39,839 nt of DNA from Asticcacaulis benevestitus DSM 16100 = ATCC BAA-896 (GCF_000376105.1 NZ_AQWM01000033.1:195-40033); one strand, 5' to 3'. Positions 16,928 to 26,035 are shown, counted from the first letter of the stretch. Made by a program: numbers and translations. The notes: generated by a model from the letters alone, not told the origin.

Positions 16928-18277
16928 TTACCGGAACGCCCGGATATCAATCCTGTAGCGGTTGAGCTTGTCGTAAAAGGTTTTGCGCGGCAGCTTGAGG
17001 CGCTTCATGGCTTCCGCCGCACGGCCCTGACAGCCGGCCAGTGTTTCGCGCAGCAGGGCGGCCTCGAAGGCGGCGACACGCGCTGACAAGCCCTGATCGC
17101 CATCGAAGGAATCCGGCTCGGCCGCTGTGGCCACCTCAAGCCCCAGCGCGTAGCGTTCGGCATATTGTTCAAGTTCGCGCACATTGCCCGGCCAGTCGTG
17201 CGCCTGCAGATAGCGGCTGAGCTGCGCGGTCAGGGGCGGGGCGGGGCGCTTCAGGCGGGCGGACGCAGCGACAAGACCATGCTGGAACAGCAAAAGAATG
17301 TCGTCCTTGCGGTTTCTCAGCGGCGGCACCTTGAGGGTCACGCCGCTCAGGCGGTAATACAGGTCGGCCCGGAAGGCGCCGGCCTCCACCGCCTGGCTGA
17401 GATCGCTGCGGCTTGAGGCGATGATGCGCAACTCGACCGGCCTCGGTTCATCGGCGCCCAGAACCCACAGTTCGCGCGCCTCGACGACGCGCAGCAACTT
17501 GGCCTGGAGCGGCAGGCTCAGGCCTTCGATATCATCGAGAAAGAGCGTGCCCTTCTGCGCCTTTTCAATCTTGCCCACACTGCGGCGTGACAAGGGCGCG
17601 CCAGCTTCGAGCCGCGCGCCGGAGTCGACGCCGAAGAGCTCGGCGGCGAAGATCGAATCCGGCATCACCGCGCAATTGACCTGAATGAAGGGCTTGTGCC
17701 GGCGATCGCTCTGGCGATGGATGGTGCGCGCCACCCGTTCCTTGCCGACCCCGGTTTCGCCCGCGATCAGGATATCGACATCGGCCGCGGCGATCTGCGC
17801 GATCGTCTGGCGCAGGTGCTGCATGACGGCGCTCTCACCCAAGAGGCGGTCCTCATCATCTCCGGTAGCCGTATAGAGCGCGCGGAGCTGGCGGTTTTCC
17901 AGGATCAGACGGCGCGCTTCAAGAGCGCGGCGCAGGGCCGCGCTCAGCGTATCCATGGCGAACGGCTTAGTGAGGAAGTCGTAGGCGCCATCCTTCAACG
18001 CCCTGACGGCCATCGGCACATCCCCATGCCCGGTCATCAGCACGACCGGAATGGTGTCGTCGATGGCCTGAATACGTTTGAAGACCTCGAAACCGTCCAT
18101 GCCGGGCATCCGCACATCTGTCACCACGACGCCGGCGAAATCAGGCGTGATGCCTTTCAGCGCCTCGTGTCCGCCGGCGAAAGACCGGAGGGTGAAGCCG
18201 GCCAGTTCGAGCCCCTGCACGTGTGCGGCGCGCAGATCGTCGTCGTCGTCGATAAACAGGATCGTGGCGGCGGTCAT
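16928..18277 (-). CDS. dctD: DctD-like NtrC-family response regulator with altered GAFTGA
   Basis: The 449-residue protein has a receiver domain with phospho-acceptor Asp54 (TDVRMPG), an AAA+ domain with Walker A GETGVGKE (173-180), and a Fis-type helix-turn-helix (about 405-445). It pairs with the sensor kinase encoded just upstream (ATGA overlap), and dctA is divergent, so DctD is the natural assignment. Two features are odd. Where sigma-54 activators carry GAFTGA, this protein reads GARLEA (220-225). The Walker B segment reads LFLDDI, with Asp in place of the usual Glu. Arginine-finger region FRADLYYRL is intact. The protein may have lost sigma-54 activation and act as a conventional regulator. 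Confidence 0.9.
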   Translation of the reverse strand: MTAATILFIDDDDDLRAAHVQGLELAGFTLRSFAGGHEALKGITPDFAGVVVTDVRMPGMDGFEVFKRIQAIDDTIPVVLMTGHGDVPMAVRALKDGAYDFLTKPFAMDTLSAALRRALEARRLILENRQLRALYTATGDDEDRLLGESAVMQHLRQTIAQIAAADVDILIAGETGVGKERVARTIHRQSDRRHKPFIQVNCAVMPDSIFAAELFGVDSGARLEAGAPLSRRSVGKIEKAQKGTLFLDDIEGLSLPLQAKLLRVVEARELWVLGADEPRPVELRIIASSRSDLSQAVEAGAFRADLYYRLSGVTLKVPPLRNRKDDILLLFQHGLVAASARLKRPAPPLTAQLSRYLQAHDWPGNVRELEQYAERYALGLEVATAAEPDSFDGDQGLSARVAAFEAALLRETLAGCQGRAAEAMKRLKLPRKTFYDKLNRYRIDIRAFR

Positions 18278-19974
18278 GGCGAAACCTTGCGCAGCGAAAC
18301 GATAAAGCGCGCGCCTTGCGCCACGTCGCTATCGGCCATCAGCTCGCCGCCGAAATCGGAGACGATGTCGCGGGCGATGACGAGGCCCAGCCCCAGACCC
18401 TTGGGTTTGGTGGTCTTGAAAGGGATGAACAGCGCCTTCCTAATGGTTTCCGGCAGGCCGGGGCCATTGTCCTCGATGATCAGGCGCAGGGTGTCGCCCT
18501 GATCCTCAAGGCGCAGGATAACGGTTGGGCTGGCGACGCTCTCAACTGCTTCAAAGGCGTTCTGCAACAGGTTGACGAGCACCTGCTCCAGCCGCACGCG
18601 CTCGCCCCAGACCTTAAGACCCGCGTCGATTTTGGGGCGCTGAAAGCGGACCTTGTGCGATTTAAGCCGGCTGTGCGTGAGCAGGATCGAGCCCTCGACC
18701 GCCTCGCTGACAGAGGTGGGTTCGCTTTCGCCCGTGGCCTTGCGCGAGAAGGCGCGCAACTCGCCGGTGATATGACCGATGCGCTCGCTCATGCGCACGA
18801 TCGTCTCCAGATTCGTCTGGATGGCGGCCGGTTTCAGACCGCTCAGGGCGTTATCGGCCAGAACCCGGATGGTCGCCAGCGGCTGGTTGATTTCGTGCGC
18901 CACGCCGGCGGTGATCTGGCCGAGCTGCGCCAGCTTGTTGGCCTGAACCAGATCGGCCTGCAGCTCGTTAAGCCGCGTCTGGGCGTTGCGCCGTTCCTCG
19001 ATCTCTTCGGACAGCTTGTCATTGGCATAGCGCAGCGCGTGGGTGCGATCGCCGACATCGCGCTCCAGACGCGTCAGATAGGCCTGATCGGACTGCGCCT
19101 TGAGACGCAGGTTTTCGCGTCGTCGCCAGGCCCACAGAACCGTACCCGCCAGCAAGACTTCAACGAGCAGCAGAATCGCCGCCGCCGCCAGACCGGCCTG
19201 ACGGGCCGCTTCGGCAGGGCGATAGAGGTGAAGCTGCCAGCCGGTCATGCCCTTGACGTCGAGCGCGAGACTGATCTGATCAGGGGGGGCGGCCGGCGGG
19301 CTTTTGAACCGCCAGTTGTCCTGCGCGGTGATGATGACCAGATGGCGGTTATCGGTCACGAAGGCCGTATCCTTGAGGCGGGCCCAGTCGGATTCGAGGC
19401 TATCGAACTCCAGCTTGACCACGACGACGCCGATCAGGCGGCCCTCCGTCACGACGCTGTGCGACAGGAACAGGCCGGGACGGTGGCTGACCGTGCCCAT
19501 GGCGAATTCGGCCGCCTCGGTCTGGCGGACGGCATCGCTGAAATATCGGCGAAAGCCGTAGGCCGAGCCGACAAAGCTTTCAGGCCGGTTCCAGTTGCTG
19601 GCGGCGACGGCGACGCCGTGTCGGTCGAGCAGATAGATGACGGCGCCATGGGTTTCGTGACGCAGGCTCTCCAGCTTGGCCGAGATAAGATCAAGACCCG
19701 AGCGTGTCGGCTGTTTCAGGGCGGCTTTCACGTCACTGTCAGAGGCCAGGACCGCCGGGACAGCGCGTTGTTTGTCAATCTCGCTTTGCAGCGCTGAGGC
19801 GCGCAGTTGCGCCGATGTCCGGACGTCCTGAGTCAGGCCATCAAGCGCACGATCATAGGCGATGTGATAGGCTGCGACGACCAGGGCGAGCCCAATAAGG
19901 ACGCTAAGGCTCAAGAGCGCAAGCGTGCGGCGTGACAAACGGAGCAAGGCCTTAACGAGAGTCGGCGGTTCCAT
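18274..19974 (-). CDS. dctB: DctB-like C4-dicarboxylate sensor histidine kinase
   Basis: The protein has 566 residues from the ATG at 19974, which has GGAG 9 bases upstream; a longer frame reading reaches 20163 but lacks family-like sequence there. Transmembrane helix 1 is at about 18-38, a periplasmic double-Cache sensor domain fills 40-258, and helix 2 is at 260-283. A coiled-coil (290-345) leads to the dimerisation domain with His360 in AGVAHEINQPLA and a HATPase domain ending near 566 (EDNGPGLP, GLGLGLVIARDI). DctB senses periplasmic C4-dicarboxylates and phosphorylates DctD. It overlaps dctD by 4 bp. Confidence 0.92.
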   Translation of the reverse strand: MEPPTLVKALLRLSRRTLALLSLSVLIGLALVVAAYHIAYDRALDGLTQDVRTSAQLRASALQSEIDKQRAVPAVLASDSDVKAALKQPTRSGLDLISAKLESLRHETHGAVIYLLDRHGVAVAASNWNRPESFVGSAYGFRRYFSDAVRQTEAAEFAMGTVSHRPGLFLSHSVVTEGRLIGVVVVKLEFDSLESDWARLKDTAFVTDNRHLVIITAQDNWRFKSPPAAPPDQISLALDVKGMTGWQLHLYRPAEAARQAGLAAAAILLLVEVLLAGTVLWAWRRRENLRLKAQSDQAYLTRLERDVGDRTHALRYANDKLSEEIEERRNAQTRLNELQADLVQANKLAQLGQITAGVAHEINQPLATIRVLADNALSGLKPAAIQTNLETIVRMSERIGHITGELRAFSRKATGESEPTSVSEAVEGSILLTHSRLKSHKVRFQRPKIDAGLKVWGERVRLEQVLVNLLQNAFEAVESVASPTVILRLEDQGDTLRLIIEDNGPGLPETIRKALFIPFKTTKPKGLGLGLVIARDIVSDFGGELMADSDVAQGARFIVSLRKVSP

Positions 19975-19989
19975 GGTCGAGATCTCCGA

Positions 19990-20040
19990 TGTGTGAAAAT
20001 CCACACAAATAAGCCATGCCTGTGTGTGGATATCAATACA
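19990..20040. promoter_or_regulatory. Two phased 18-bp dyads between dctB and dctA
   Basis: Site 1, TGTGTGAAAATCCACACA (19990-20007), has perfect 6-bp arms. Site 2, TGTGTGGATATCAATACA (20023-20040), keeps the left arm and half of the right arm. Their centres are 33 bp apart, three helical turns. They lie about 200-250 bp upstream of dctA and just upstream of the dctB ATG. Placement and tandem phasing are as expected for DctD upstream activating sites. No convincing -24/-12 sigma-54 promoter was found between them and dctA. Confidence 0.6.
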
Positions 20041-20236
20041 AATTTTCGCGCGCCATTGGCCGATATCGCAATTTTTCAAATAAAAACAAATACCTATGCG
20101 TGGCGAAATTTTCCGTTGTTTGAGGCGGGTGTTGCCGCGAAGATCGAAGGTCAGAGGCGTCATCAGAAAAGCGCCAGGGCGAGGAAACGCGGCATCATCC
20201 TTTTAAGGGCTTGCCGCTCAGCAACAGGAGACAGGC

Positions 20237-21607
20237 ATGGCCTACAGTTCATCCGTACCGGCGCCCGAAGAGGCGGCCAAGAAGGGCAAGTGGTACAGCC
20301 ACCTCTATCTTCAGGTGATCATCGCCATCACTGCCGGCGCCCTGATCGGGCATTTTTATCCGCAGACCGGCGAGGCGCTGAAACCGCTTGGCGATGGCTT
20401 CATCAAGCTGGTGAAGATGATCATCTCGCCGGTGATCTTCCTGACCATCGTGACCGGCATCGCCGGCATGGGCAGCTTGAAAGGTGTCGGCAATGTCACC
20501 TGGAAAGCCTTCGCCTATTTCTTCACCTTCTCGACCCTGGCCCTGATCATTGGCCTCATCGTTGCCAATGTGGTGCAGCCGGGCCACGGCATGAATATCG
20601 ATCCCGCCACCCTGCACAACGAAAAGGTGGCCGAATATGCCGCCAAGGCGCATGAGAGCACGATCACCGGCTTCCTGATGGGGATTATTCCGGACACCTT
20701 CGTCTCGGCCTTTACCCAGGGCAATATCCTTCAGGTGCTTTTCATCGCTATCCTCTTCGGCATCTCGCTGATCCTGATCGGCGAGAAGGCCAAGCCGATC
20801 GTCAGCTTGCTCGAATCGGTCAGCCAGGCGATCTTCCGCATGGTGAATATCCTGATGAAGGTCGCCCCCATCGGTGCCTTTGGTGCCTTCGCCTTCACCA
20901 TCGGTAAATATGGCATTGCCTCGGTCGTGAACCTGGCGGCGCTTGTCGGCACCTTTTACTTTACCTCGGCCCTGTTCGTGGTCGTGGTGCTGGGCGCCGT
21001 CGCCGCCTTCAATGGCTTCTCGATCTTCAAGCTGATCGCCTACCTCAAGGCCGAACTGCTGCTGGTGCTCGGCACCTCGTCGTCGGAATCAGCCCTGCCC
21101 AGCCTGATGGAAAAAATGGAAAAGGCCGGCTGCGCCCGTCCGGTCGTGGGCCTGGTCGTGCCGACCGGCTATTCCTTCAATCTCGACGGCACCAATATCT
21201 ATATGACCCTGGCGGCCCTCTTCATCGCCCAGGCCACCAACATCCACCTGACACTTGAGCAACAGTTGCTGCTGCTTTCGGTGGCCATGTTGTCGTCCAA
21301 GGGCGCCGCGGGCGTCACCGGCGCCGGCTTCATCACGCTGGCCGCCACCTTGTCGGTCGTCCCCACCGTGCCGGTGGCCGGCATGGCGATCATCCTGGGC
21401 GTTGACCGCTTCATGTCGGAATGTCGCTCGATCACCAACTTCATCGGCAACGCCGTCGCCACGGTTGTCGTCAGCCGCTGGGAGAAGGCCGTTGATATGG
21501 ACGTCTTCAAGGCGGCGCTCAATGGTAAGCCACGCGCCATTGCCCCGGTTACTCAGGTCACCACCCTCACGCCGGGCCTTCAGGCCGGTGAGCAGAGCGC
21601 GGACTAG
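20237..21607 (+). CDS. dctA: C4-dicarboxylate:cation symporter DctA
   Basis: The 456-residue protein is a dicarboxylate/amino acid:cation symporter. It shows the family signature [10 protein letters not shown] (serine-rich re-entrant loop), [12 protein letters not shown] and the C-terminal [15 protein letters not shown]. There are about eight membrane helices plus two re-entrant loops. It imports succinate, fumarate and malate. CAGGAG lies 7 bases before the ATG. It is divergent from dctBD and followed by a terminator, then by a porin gene that may share its function. Confidence 0.95.
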   Translation: MAYSSSVPAPEEAAKKGKWYSHLYLQVIIAITAGALIGHFYPQTGEALKPLGDGFIKLVKMIISPVIFLTIVTGIAGMGSLKGVGNVTWKAFAYFFTFSTLALIIGLIVANVVQPGHGMNIDPATLHNEKVAEYAAKAHESTITGFLMGIIPDTFVSAFTQGNILQVLFIAILFGISLILIGEKAKPIVSLLESVSQAIFRMVNILMKVAPIGAFGAFAFTIGKYGIASVVNLAALVGTFYFTSALFVVVVLGAVAAFNGFSIFKLIAYLKAELLLVLGTSSSESALPSLMEKMEKAGCARPVVGLVVPTGYSFNLDGTNIYMTLAALFIAQATNIHLTLEQQLLLLSVAMLSSKGAAGVTGAGFITLAATLSVVPTVPVAGMAIILGVDRFMSECRSITNFIGNAVATVVVSRWEKAVDMDVFKAALNGKPRAIAPVTQVTTLTPGLQAGEQSAD

Positions 21608-21629
21608 TCCGGCCCGCCTCTGAAACTTA

Positions 21630-21670
21630 AAGCCCCGCCGATTTCGCCACATTTCCGGTGGGGCTTCTTT
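21630..21670 (+). terminator. Intrinsic terminator after dctA
   Basis: A 10-bp stem (21630-21639 with 21657-21666, one G-T pair) is followed by CTTTCC. It starts 23 bp after the dctA stop and 42 bp before the porin ATG. Confidence 0.75.
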
Positions 21671-21707
21671 CCTTAAAAAACATAAACCTGCACCCCACGG
21701 AGACGAC

Positions 21708-22415
21708 ATGTCGTACACCGAAGCCTTTCGCCTGCCCGCCCTTATGGCCGTCACCCTCCTTGCCGTAGCCGCCGTACCGTCCCATGCCGAAGCGCTACAG
21801 CCCAAGCTCTCCGGCCAGATCACCTTTCTGTCGGACGGGATCTATCGCGGCGTCAGCCAGACCGATGGTCAGGCGCAATATATCGCTGGCGCGCAACTCG
21901 CCTATGGCAATGTCTTCGTTGGCACCCTGTTCAAGTCCATGCGCGATCCGTCCACGGGCGTCGATAATCAGGTTCAGGCGCTGATCGGTTACAAGACGGC
22001 TATCAAGGGCTACGATGTCACGGCCCGCGCCATCTACAAGCAGTATAACGGCACCAAACCGGGCGTCGATAACGACTTCATGGAATACGAGGTCAATGTG
22101 TCTCACAAGCTGGCGGCCATGACCACGGCGCGCCTGACCCTGGCCTACAGCCCTGATAATTACGGCAAGGCGAAGGAGGCCACCTATTCCGAGATCGTGC
22201 TCGAACAAAAGATCCGGCCGAACTTCAGCGTTCAGGCCGGCACCGGCTTCCGCCACAATGCCGGCAGCGTCGATTACAGCACGGCCCTGCTGGGCGCGAC
22301 CTACACGACCAAGCACAAGCAAAGCCTGTCTCTCACCTATACGCACACCGATCGGGCTGAGCTTGGCGACAAGTATGGTGACAGCCTGTTCGTGACGCTG
22401 TCACAAAAGTACTGA
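21708..22415 (+). CDS. TorF-family putative porin
   Basis: The 235-residue protein has a signal peptide (cleavage near SHA-EA, residue 27) and then a beta-barrel-like mature part of the Gcw_chp/TIGR02001 type, with the typical opening SGQITFLSDGIYRGVSQTDG and repeating amphipathic strands. The C-terminus ends in aromatic Tyr (LSQKY), as outer-membrane barrels do. Members often sit beside transporters and two-component systems and are thought to let small solutes cross the outer membrane. Next to dctA, passage of C4-dicarboxylates is likely but inferred. Confidence 0.88.
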   Translation: MSYTEAFRLPALMAVTLLAVAAVPSHAEALQPKLSGQITFLSDGIYRGVSQTDGQAQYIAGAQLAYGNVFVGTLFKSMRDPSTGVDNQVQALIGYKTAIKGYDVTARAIYKQYNGTKPGVDNDFMEYEVNVSHKLAAMTTARLTLAYSPDNYGKAKEATYSEIVLEQKIRPNFSVQAGTGFRHNAGSVDYSTALLGATYTTKHKQSLSLTYTHTDRAELGDKYGDSLFVTLSQKY

Positions 22416-22515
22416 GCCTGAAAGCGACATTCTGACTGGTCAAGGGCGGGCGCTCGCCACCCACTGTCCGCAGATCGCGCGTCTTAACAATCTATGAGGG
22501 AGGTTTTGCGTGCTC

Positions 22516-22528
22516 TTGGTCAGACCAA
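22516..22528. promoter_or_regulatory. Perfect palindrome TTGGTCAGACCAA, candidate FadR-type GntR operator
   Basis: The site is TTGGT-CAG-ACCAA, a perfect 5-bp dyad with a 3-bp centre, fitting the T-N-G-T-N3-A-C-N-A operator pattern of FadR-subfamily regulators. It lies in the 538-bp gap upstream of the TonB receptor, whose next gene encodes such a regulator. Confidence 0.6.
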
Positions 22529-22568
22529 CAGGTAAAAAGTAGTACAATAAAGTGTTTCAGTATTTAGG

Positions 22569-22757
22569 CCTTACCAATATCAAGGCCGGCCGTTAATGAG
22601 GTATCTAAAGGTCATTTGGTGATTTGTAATATTTTATCCAGTGTAATCAATATTCAAAGGCGTTTTCGGATATGTAATTCTTTCCGTTGCCCTTTAATGG
22701 CTGCATCGAAGCCTTTCGGTGTTGCATAAATGTAGCTCGCCTTATCAATTGGTAAGG
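22569..22757. repeat. Inverted CCTTACCAAT copies in the receptor leader
   Basis: CCTTACCAAT occurs on the plus strand at 22569-22578 and as its reverse complement at 22748-22757. The second copy is half of a near-perfect 18-bp dyad (22740-22757, one mismatched pair, centre AATT). Function unknown; binding of a second regulator is possible. Confidence 0.5.
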
Positions 22758-22798
22758 CCAACTTGACGTAACGCCAATTCACCTTCTAGTTATGTGCC

Positions 22799-22821
22799 TA
22801 TACGCAAGTCTATTGCGTATA
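22799..22821. promoter_or_regulatory. 23-bp palindrome upstream of the second TonB receptor
   Basis: Perfect 9-bp arms TATACGCAA (22799-22807) and TTGCGTATA (22813-22821) flank a 5-bp centre, 133 bp before the receptor ATG. A possible -35 TTGACG lies at 22763-22768. The symmetry and position suggest an operator or a structured leader. The remaining gap (22416-22953) is AT-rich with no gene. Confidence 0.55.
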
Positions 22822-22953
22822 TGCCTGCGCTTTTGGCGGCCCATTGTCCGATAGTTTTCGGGGAGAGGCGGCACGCGACACAGAGACCGGATGAGACCGG
22901 CGGCCTTTGTGTCTGCGCTGCAGGTATGAATACATAAAAAAAGAGGGAACATT

Positions 22954-25917
22954 ATGGACTATTCAACAACACATCGTGGTGCGCGTTTTCGTGCGTTTTT
23001 GACAGGGGCGACCTTTCTGGCCGGTCTGGCCGTATGGCCTGCCTGCGCCCAATCATCGGGACAGGAGGCAGCGGCGGCGACGCCGGCGGATGACACCGTT
23101 GTGATCATCACGGGCTATCGCGGCTCGCTGCAAAGCGCCACCAAGGCCAAGAAAAACGCCACCAATTTTACGGAAACGATCTTTTCGGAAGATATCGGCA
23201 AGTTCCCTGACCTGAACATGGCTGAAGCCTTGCAACGTGTGCCGGGCATGATCGTGCAGCGCGACGCCTTTACGGGCGATGGCACCCAAATCGTTGTGCG
23301 CGCCCTGCCTTCCAATTTCACCCAGGTGACCATGAACGGCAACCGGATCGCCATGGCGACCGACAACGGCATATCGGGTTCGAGCTCGACCAATCGGCAG
23401 GTCGATCTCGACTCCTTCCCGACAGGCCTTTTCAACCGGGTTGACGTCTCCAAGACGCCCAGCGCCAGTGAGCTTGAGGGCGGCGTGGCCGGAACCGTGA
23501 ACCTGCAGAACGTGCGGCCGTTCGACCGTAAGGGCGAACATGGCGCGCTGGCGATCCAGGAAAGCTATGGCGTCAATTCGGAGAAGTTCTCGCCGCGTAT
23601 AACGGGCGTATGGTCCAAAACGTGGGATAAGTTCGGCGTGCTGGCCGGCATTTCGATGAGCGAAAAGAAGCTGTACACATCCGGCTATGAAACGCTTGGT
23701 TTCGGCGATCCCAACTTCAACAACTATTGCGGCGCGTGCGACCCTGCCGTGACCAAGGATGCGTCCGGCAATTTCATCAATCCGGAAGGCTCTAACCAGT
23801 GGGCCTGGAGCAATACGGTCTATCCTTACACCGGCAACGGCCTGACGCCGGGCACTCTGACGGAAGCGGACCTGCTCGCTTTAAATCCGGGCATGACGGA
23901 AGCAACGATGAAGGGCGCCAAGATGCCGCGCCTTGGCCGTGCCTCCCTGCTTGACGGTACGTCGAAAACGAAGGTCGGCCTCATCGCCCTGGAGTATCGG
24001 GCAAGTGAGACGCTGAAATTCAACCTCGATATCCTCGGCGGCGGTGGTGACCGTGACGCGGAACGCACCAATATGATGCTGACCTTCCGCAGCACCGGCC
24101 CCGGCGATGATTATAATGGCGGCATGATCCCTCTGAACATGAAGGTCGACCAGAATGATATTGTGACATCGGCCACGCTTGCCAATTCGAACTTCTTCAT
24201 GGAATCCAACTTCTACCGCGACAAAAACGCCTATTGGAGCGCCAAGGGCAGTTTTGAATGGTTGTTTGGAAATAGCTGGAAGCTGGATGGTGAAATGGCG
24301 TTCATGCGTTCGACCTACGAACGTAATGTGACCTTCTTGAAATACCGCACGCCTTTTCAATCTAATGTTACCGCTACCTATGAAAATGTTGAAGGTAATG
24401 ACGTCCCGACCATTACGTCCAATGTCAATCTGAATGATCCGACCATTGGCTGGCGCACCTTTGTCGGCCAGACCATCATGCAGCGTGACAAGCGCAATGC
24501 GGTCACCAAGGCGCTGCACCTGGATCTCAGCAAGGAGTTGGGCGATTGGACGTTCAAGGGTGGCTACGCCTATGATAATTACCAACGCAATATCAATGTC
24601 ATAGACTTGTCGCAGGCCTTGAAGGACGCCTATGCGGCGGCCATACCGGAATCGGATGTGTCCCAGTATCTGACGCCGATGACACGCTCCATCTATTCGG
24701 GCGATGTGTCCGGGGGTGGCTTCAACAAGTGGGTCTTCCCTAATTTTGACAAGATTTCAAAAGCCGTTGGCTATGACTCTTTGATCAATGGGAAGGGCAC
24801 CACCTCTACAGGCGGTTCCTATAATGGGGCCGGCGCGGCTACGATCCAGGAAACGATCACGGGCGCCTATGCCATGACAGCCTATAACGGACAGCTCTTC
24901 TCCTATCCGGTCAGATCCAATTTCGGCGCACGCTTTGTGTCGACGGATCAGAAGGTAACGGCGCCTTCGGTCATTGGCGGCAATATTGTCTATCTGAGCA
25001 CCAACGCCAGCTATGAAGACGTCCTGCCTTCGTTCAACTTTGTCACCAATGTAACGGACAGCGTCAACCTGCGCTTTGCCGCTTCCAAAACCATGACCCG
25101 GGCGAATCCTGCGCTGCTGACCTCGTCGCTTAGCCTTGATACCACCGCGTCTTCCGGAAATACGGGCAACCCGAACCTGAAGCCGTTCTACTCGAACAAT
25201 TTCGATATCGGGGGTGAGTACTACACAGGAAAGACGGGCTATATCGGCCTGACCTTCTTTAAGAAGGACATCCAGAACTTCACCTTCAATAAGGTGAACT
25301 CTGTGCCCTTTTCCTCTTTAGGTGTTGATTATTCAACCCTGAATGAAAATCAGCAGCAGGGACTGGCCCTCAATGCCGGCGTCACCTGGGCAGCTGCTCT
25401 GGCCAATCCGTCTCTGGTGTCGGGCGCGAACGTTAACATGACGCAACCGACCAACCTGACAGAGATTATGAAACTCACAGGTCAGGAAATGATTTGGGTT
25501 CAGCCCCTGGATAACCTGGTTGAAGGGCTTGGCTTTACCACCAACTACACGCACTTCAGCGTAACACCGGCTAAATATGCTTTCGGTATCCCGGACTACA
25601 CCTATAATCTGACCGGTTACTATGAGCATGGCGGCTTCTCTGCGCACCTCAGCTATGTGAAGGTCAGCGAAGTCGTTACCGGGGCGCCGCTGCAGGCCAA
25701 TAATATTATCCTGGCCGCCAATAATGAAGCGCGTCACCAGATCGATCTGTCGGCGTCCTATAAATTCAAGGCTTTTGGCATCGAGCAGAGCATTACGCTC
25801 GATGCGACCAACCTCGATAATCAAGGCTTCAAGAGCTACTATACCTATACCAATATGACGACGGGTTTCCAAAGTCCGGGGCAAACCATCCTGATTGGCT
25901 GGCGCGCTCAATACTAG
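22954..25917 (+). CDS. TonB-dependent receptor (Xanthomonas/Caulobacter type)
   Basis: The 987-residue outer-membrane receptor has a signal peptide (cleavage near ACA-QS, residue 33), a TonB-box-like VVIITGYRGSL, and a plug with the family wording SEDIGKFPDLNMAEALQRVPG, then RALPSNFTQVTMNGNRI and VDLDSFPTGLFNRVDVSKTPSASELEGGVAGTVNL. The barrel ends in aromatic Tyr. This is the long TonB-receptor subfamily typical of Caulobacterales and Xanthomonadales, usually linked to complex sugars. It is followed by a strong terminator and a GntR regulator gene, with xylan/xyloglucan enzymes beyond. It lacks the extra N-terminal domain of the receptor at 2805. Confidence 0.95.
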   Translation: MDYSTTHRGARFRAFLTGATFLAGLAVWPACAQSSGQEAAAATPADDTVVIITGYRGSLQSATKAKKNATNFTETIFSEDIGKFPDLNMAEALQRVPGMIVQRDAFTGDGTQIVVRALPSNFTQVTMNGNRIAMATDNGISGSSSTNRQVDLDSFPTGLFNRVDVSKTPSASELEGGVAGTVNLQNVRPFDRKGEHGALAIQESYGVNSEKFSPRITGVWSKTWDKFGVLAGISMSEKKLYTSGYETLGFGDPNFNNYCGACDPAVTKDASGNFINPEGSNQWAWSNTVYPYTGNGLTPGTLTEADLLALNPGMTEATMKGAKMPRLGRASLLDGTSKTKVGLIALEYRASETLKFNLDILGGGGDRDAERTNMMLTFRSTGPGDDYNGGMIPLNMKVDQNDIVTSATLANSNFFMESNFYRDKNAYWSAKGSFEWLFGNSWKLDGEMAFMRSTYERNVTFLKYRTPFQSNVTATYENVEGNDVPTITSNVNLNDPTIGWRTFVGQTIMQRDKRNAVTKALHLDLSKELGDWTFKGGYAYDNYQRNINVIDLSQALKDAYAAAIPESDVSQYLTPMTRSIYSGDVSGGGFNKWVFPNFDKISKAVGYDSLINGKGTTSTGGSYNGAGAATIQETITGAYAMTAYNGQLFSYPVRSNFGARFVSTDQKVTAPSVIGGNIVYLSTNASYEDVLPSFNFVTNVTDSVNLRFAASKTMTRANPALLTSSLSLDTTASSGNTGNPNLKPFYSNNFDIGGEYYTGKTGYIGLTFFKKDIQNFTFNKVNSVPFSSLGVDYSTLNENQQQGLALNAGVTWAAALANPSLVSGANVNMTQPTNLTEIMKLTGQEMIWVQPLDNLVEGLGFTTNYTHFSVTPAKYAFGIPDYTYNLTGYYEHGGFSAHLSYVKVSEVVTGAPLQANNIILAANNEARHQIDLSASYKFKAFGIEQSITLDATNLDNQGFKSYYTYTNMTTGFQSPGQTILIGWRAQY

Positions 25918-25935
25918 AACGCTCTAAACGCTTGC

Positions 25936-25977
25936 GCCGGGCCTACCCCCTACCTCAAGGGGCAGGTCCGGCGTTTT
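25936..25977 (+). terminator. Intrinsic terminator after the second TonB receptor
   Basis: A long stem (25936-25949 with 25959-25972, one G-T pair and one mismatch) is followed by G and TTTT, 19 bp after the receptor stop. A clear terminator that separates the receptor from the regulator gene. Confidence 0.85.
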
Positions 25978-25987
25978 GTCATGGGCC

Positions 25988-26015
25988 AGGGCGTTGCAAA
26001 CAGGGCGTTGCAAAT
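25988..26015 (+). repeat. Tandem 14-bp direct repeat upstream of the GntR gene
   Basis: Two adjacent copies of AGGGCGTTGCAAA plus one base (25988-26001 and 26002-26015) differ only at the last base. They begin just after the receptor terminator and lie 21-48 bp upstream of the predicted GntR promoter -35 box, a usual place for an activator. Confidence 0.8.
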
Positions 26016-26035
26016 TGGAGCCGGCTCGATATGGC

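Noticed and set aside
18316-19797. Long open reading frame on the plus strand opposite dctB
   Set aside because: It lies wholly antisense to a well-supported histidine kinase, and its translation has no family features; GC-rich codon bias explains it.
20058-20069. TGGCC...CGCA as a sigma-54 promoter for dctA
   Set aside because: The GG and GC elements are two bases too close for a -24/-12 promoter.
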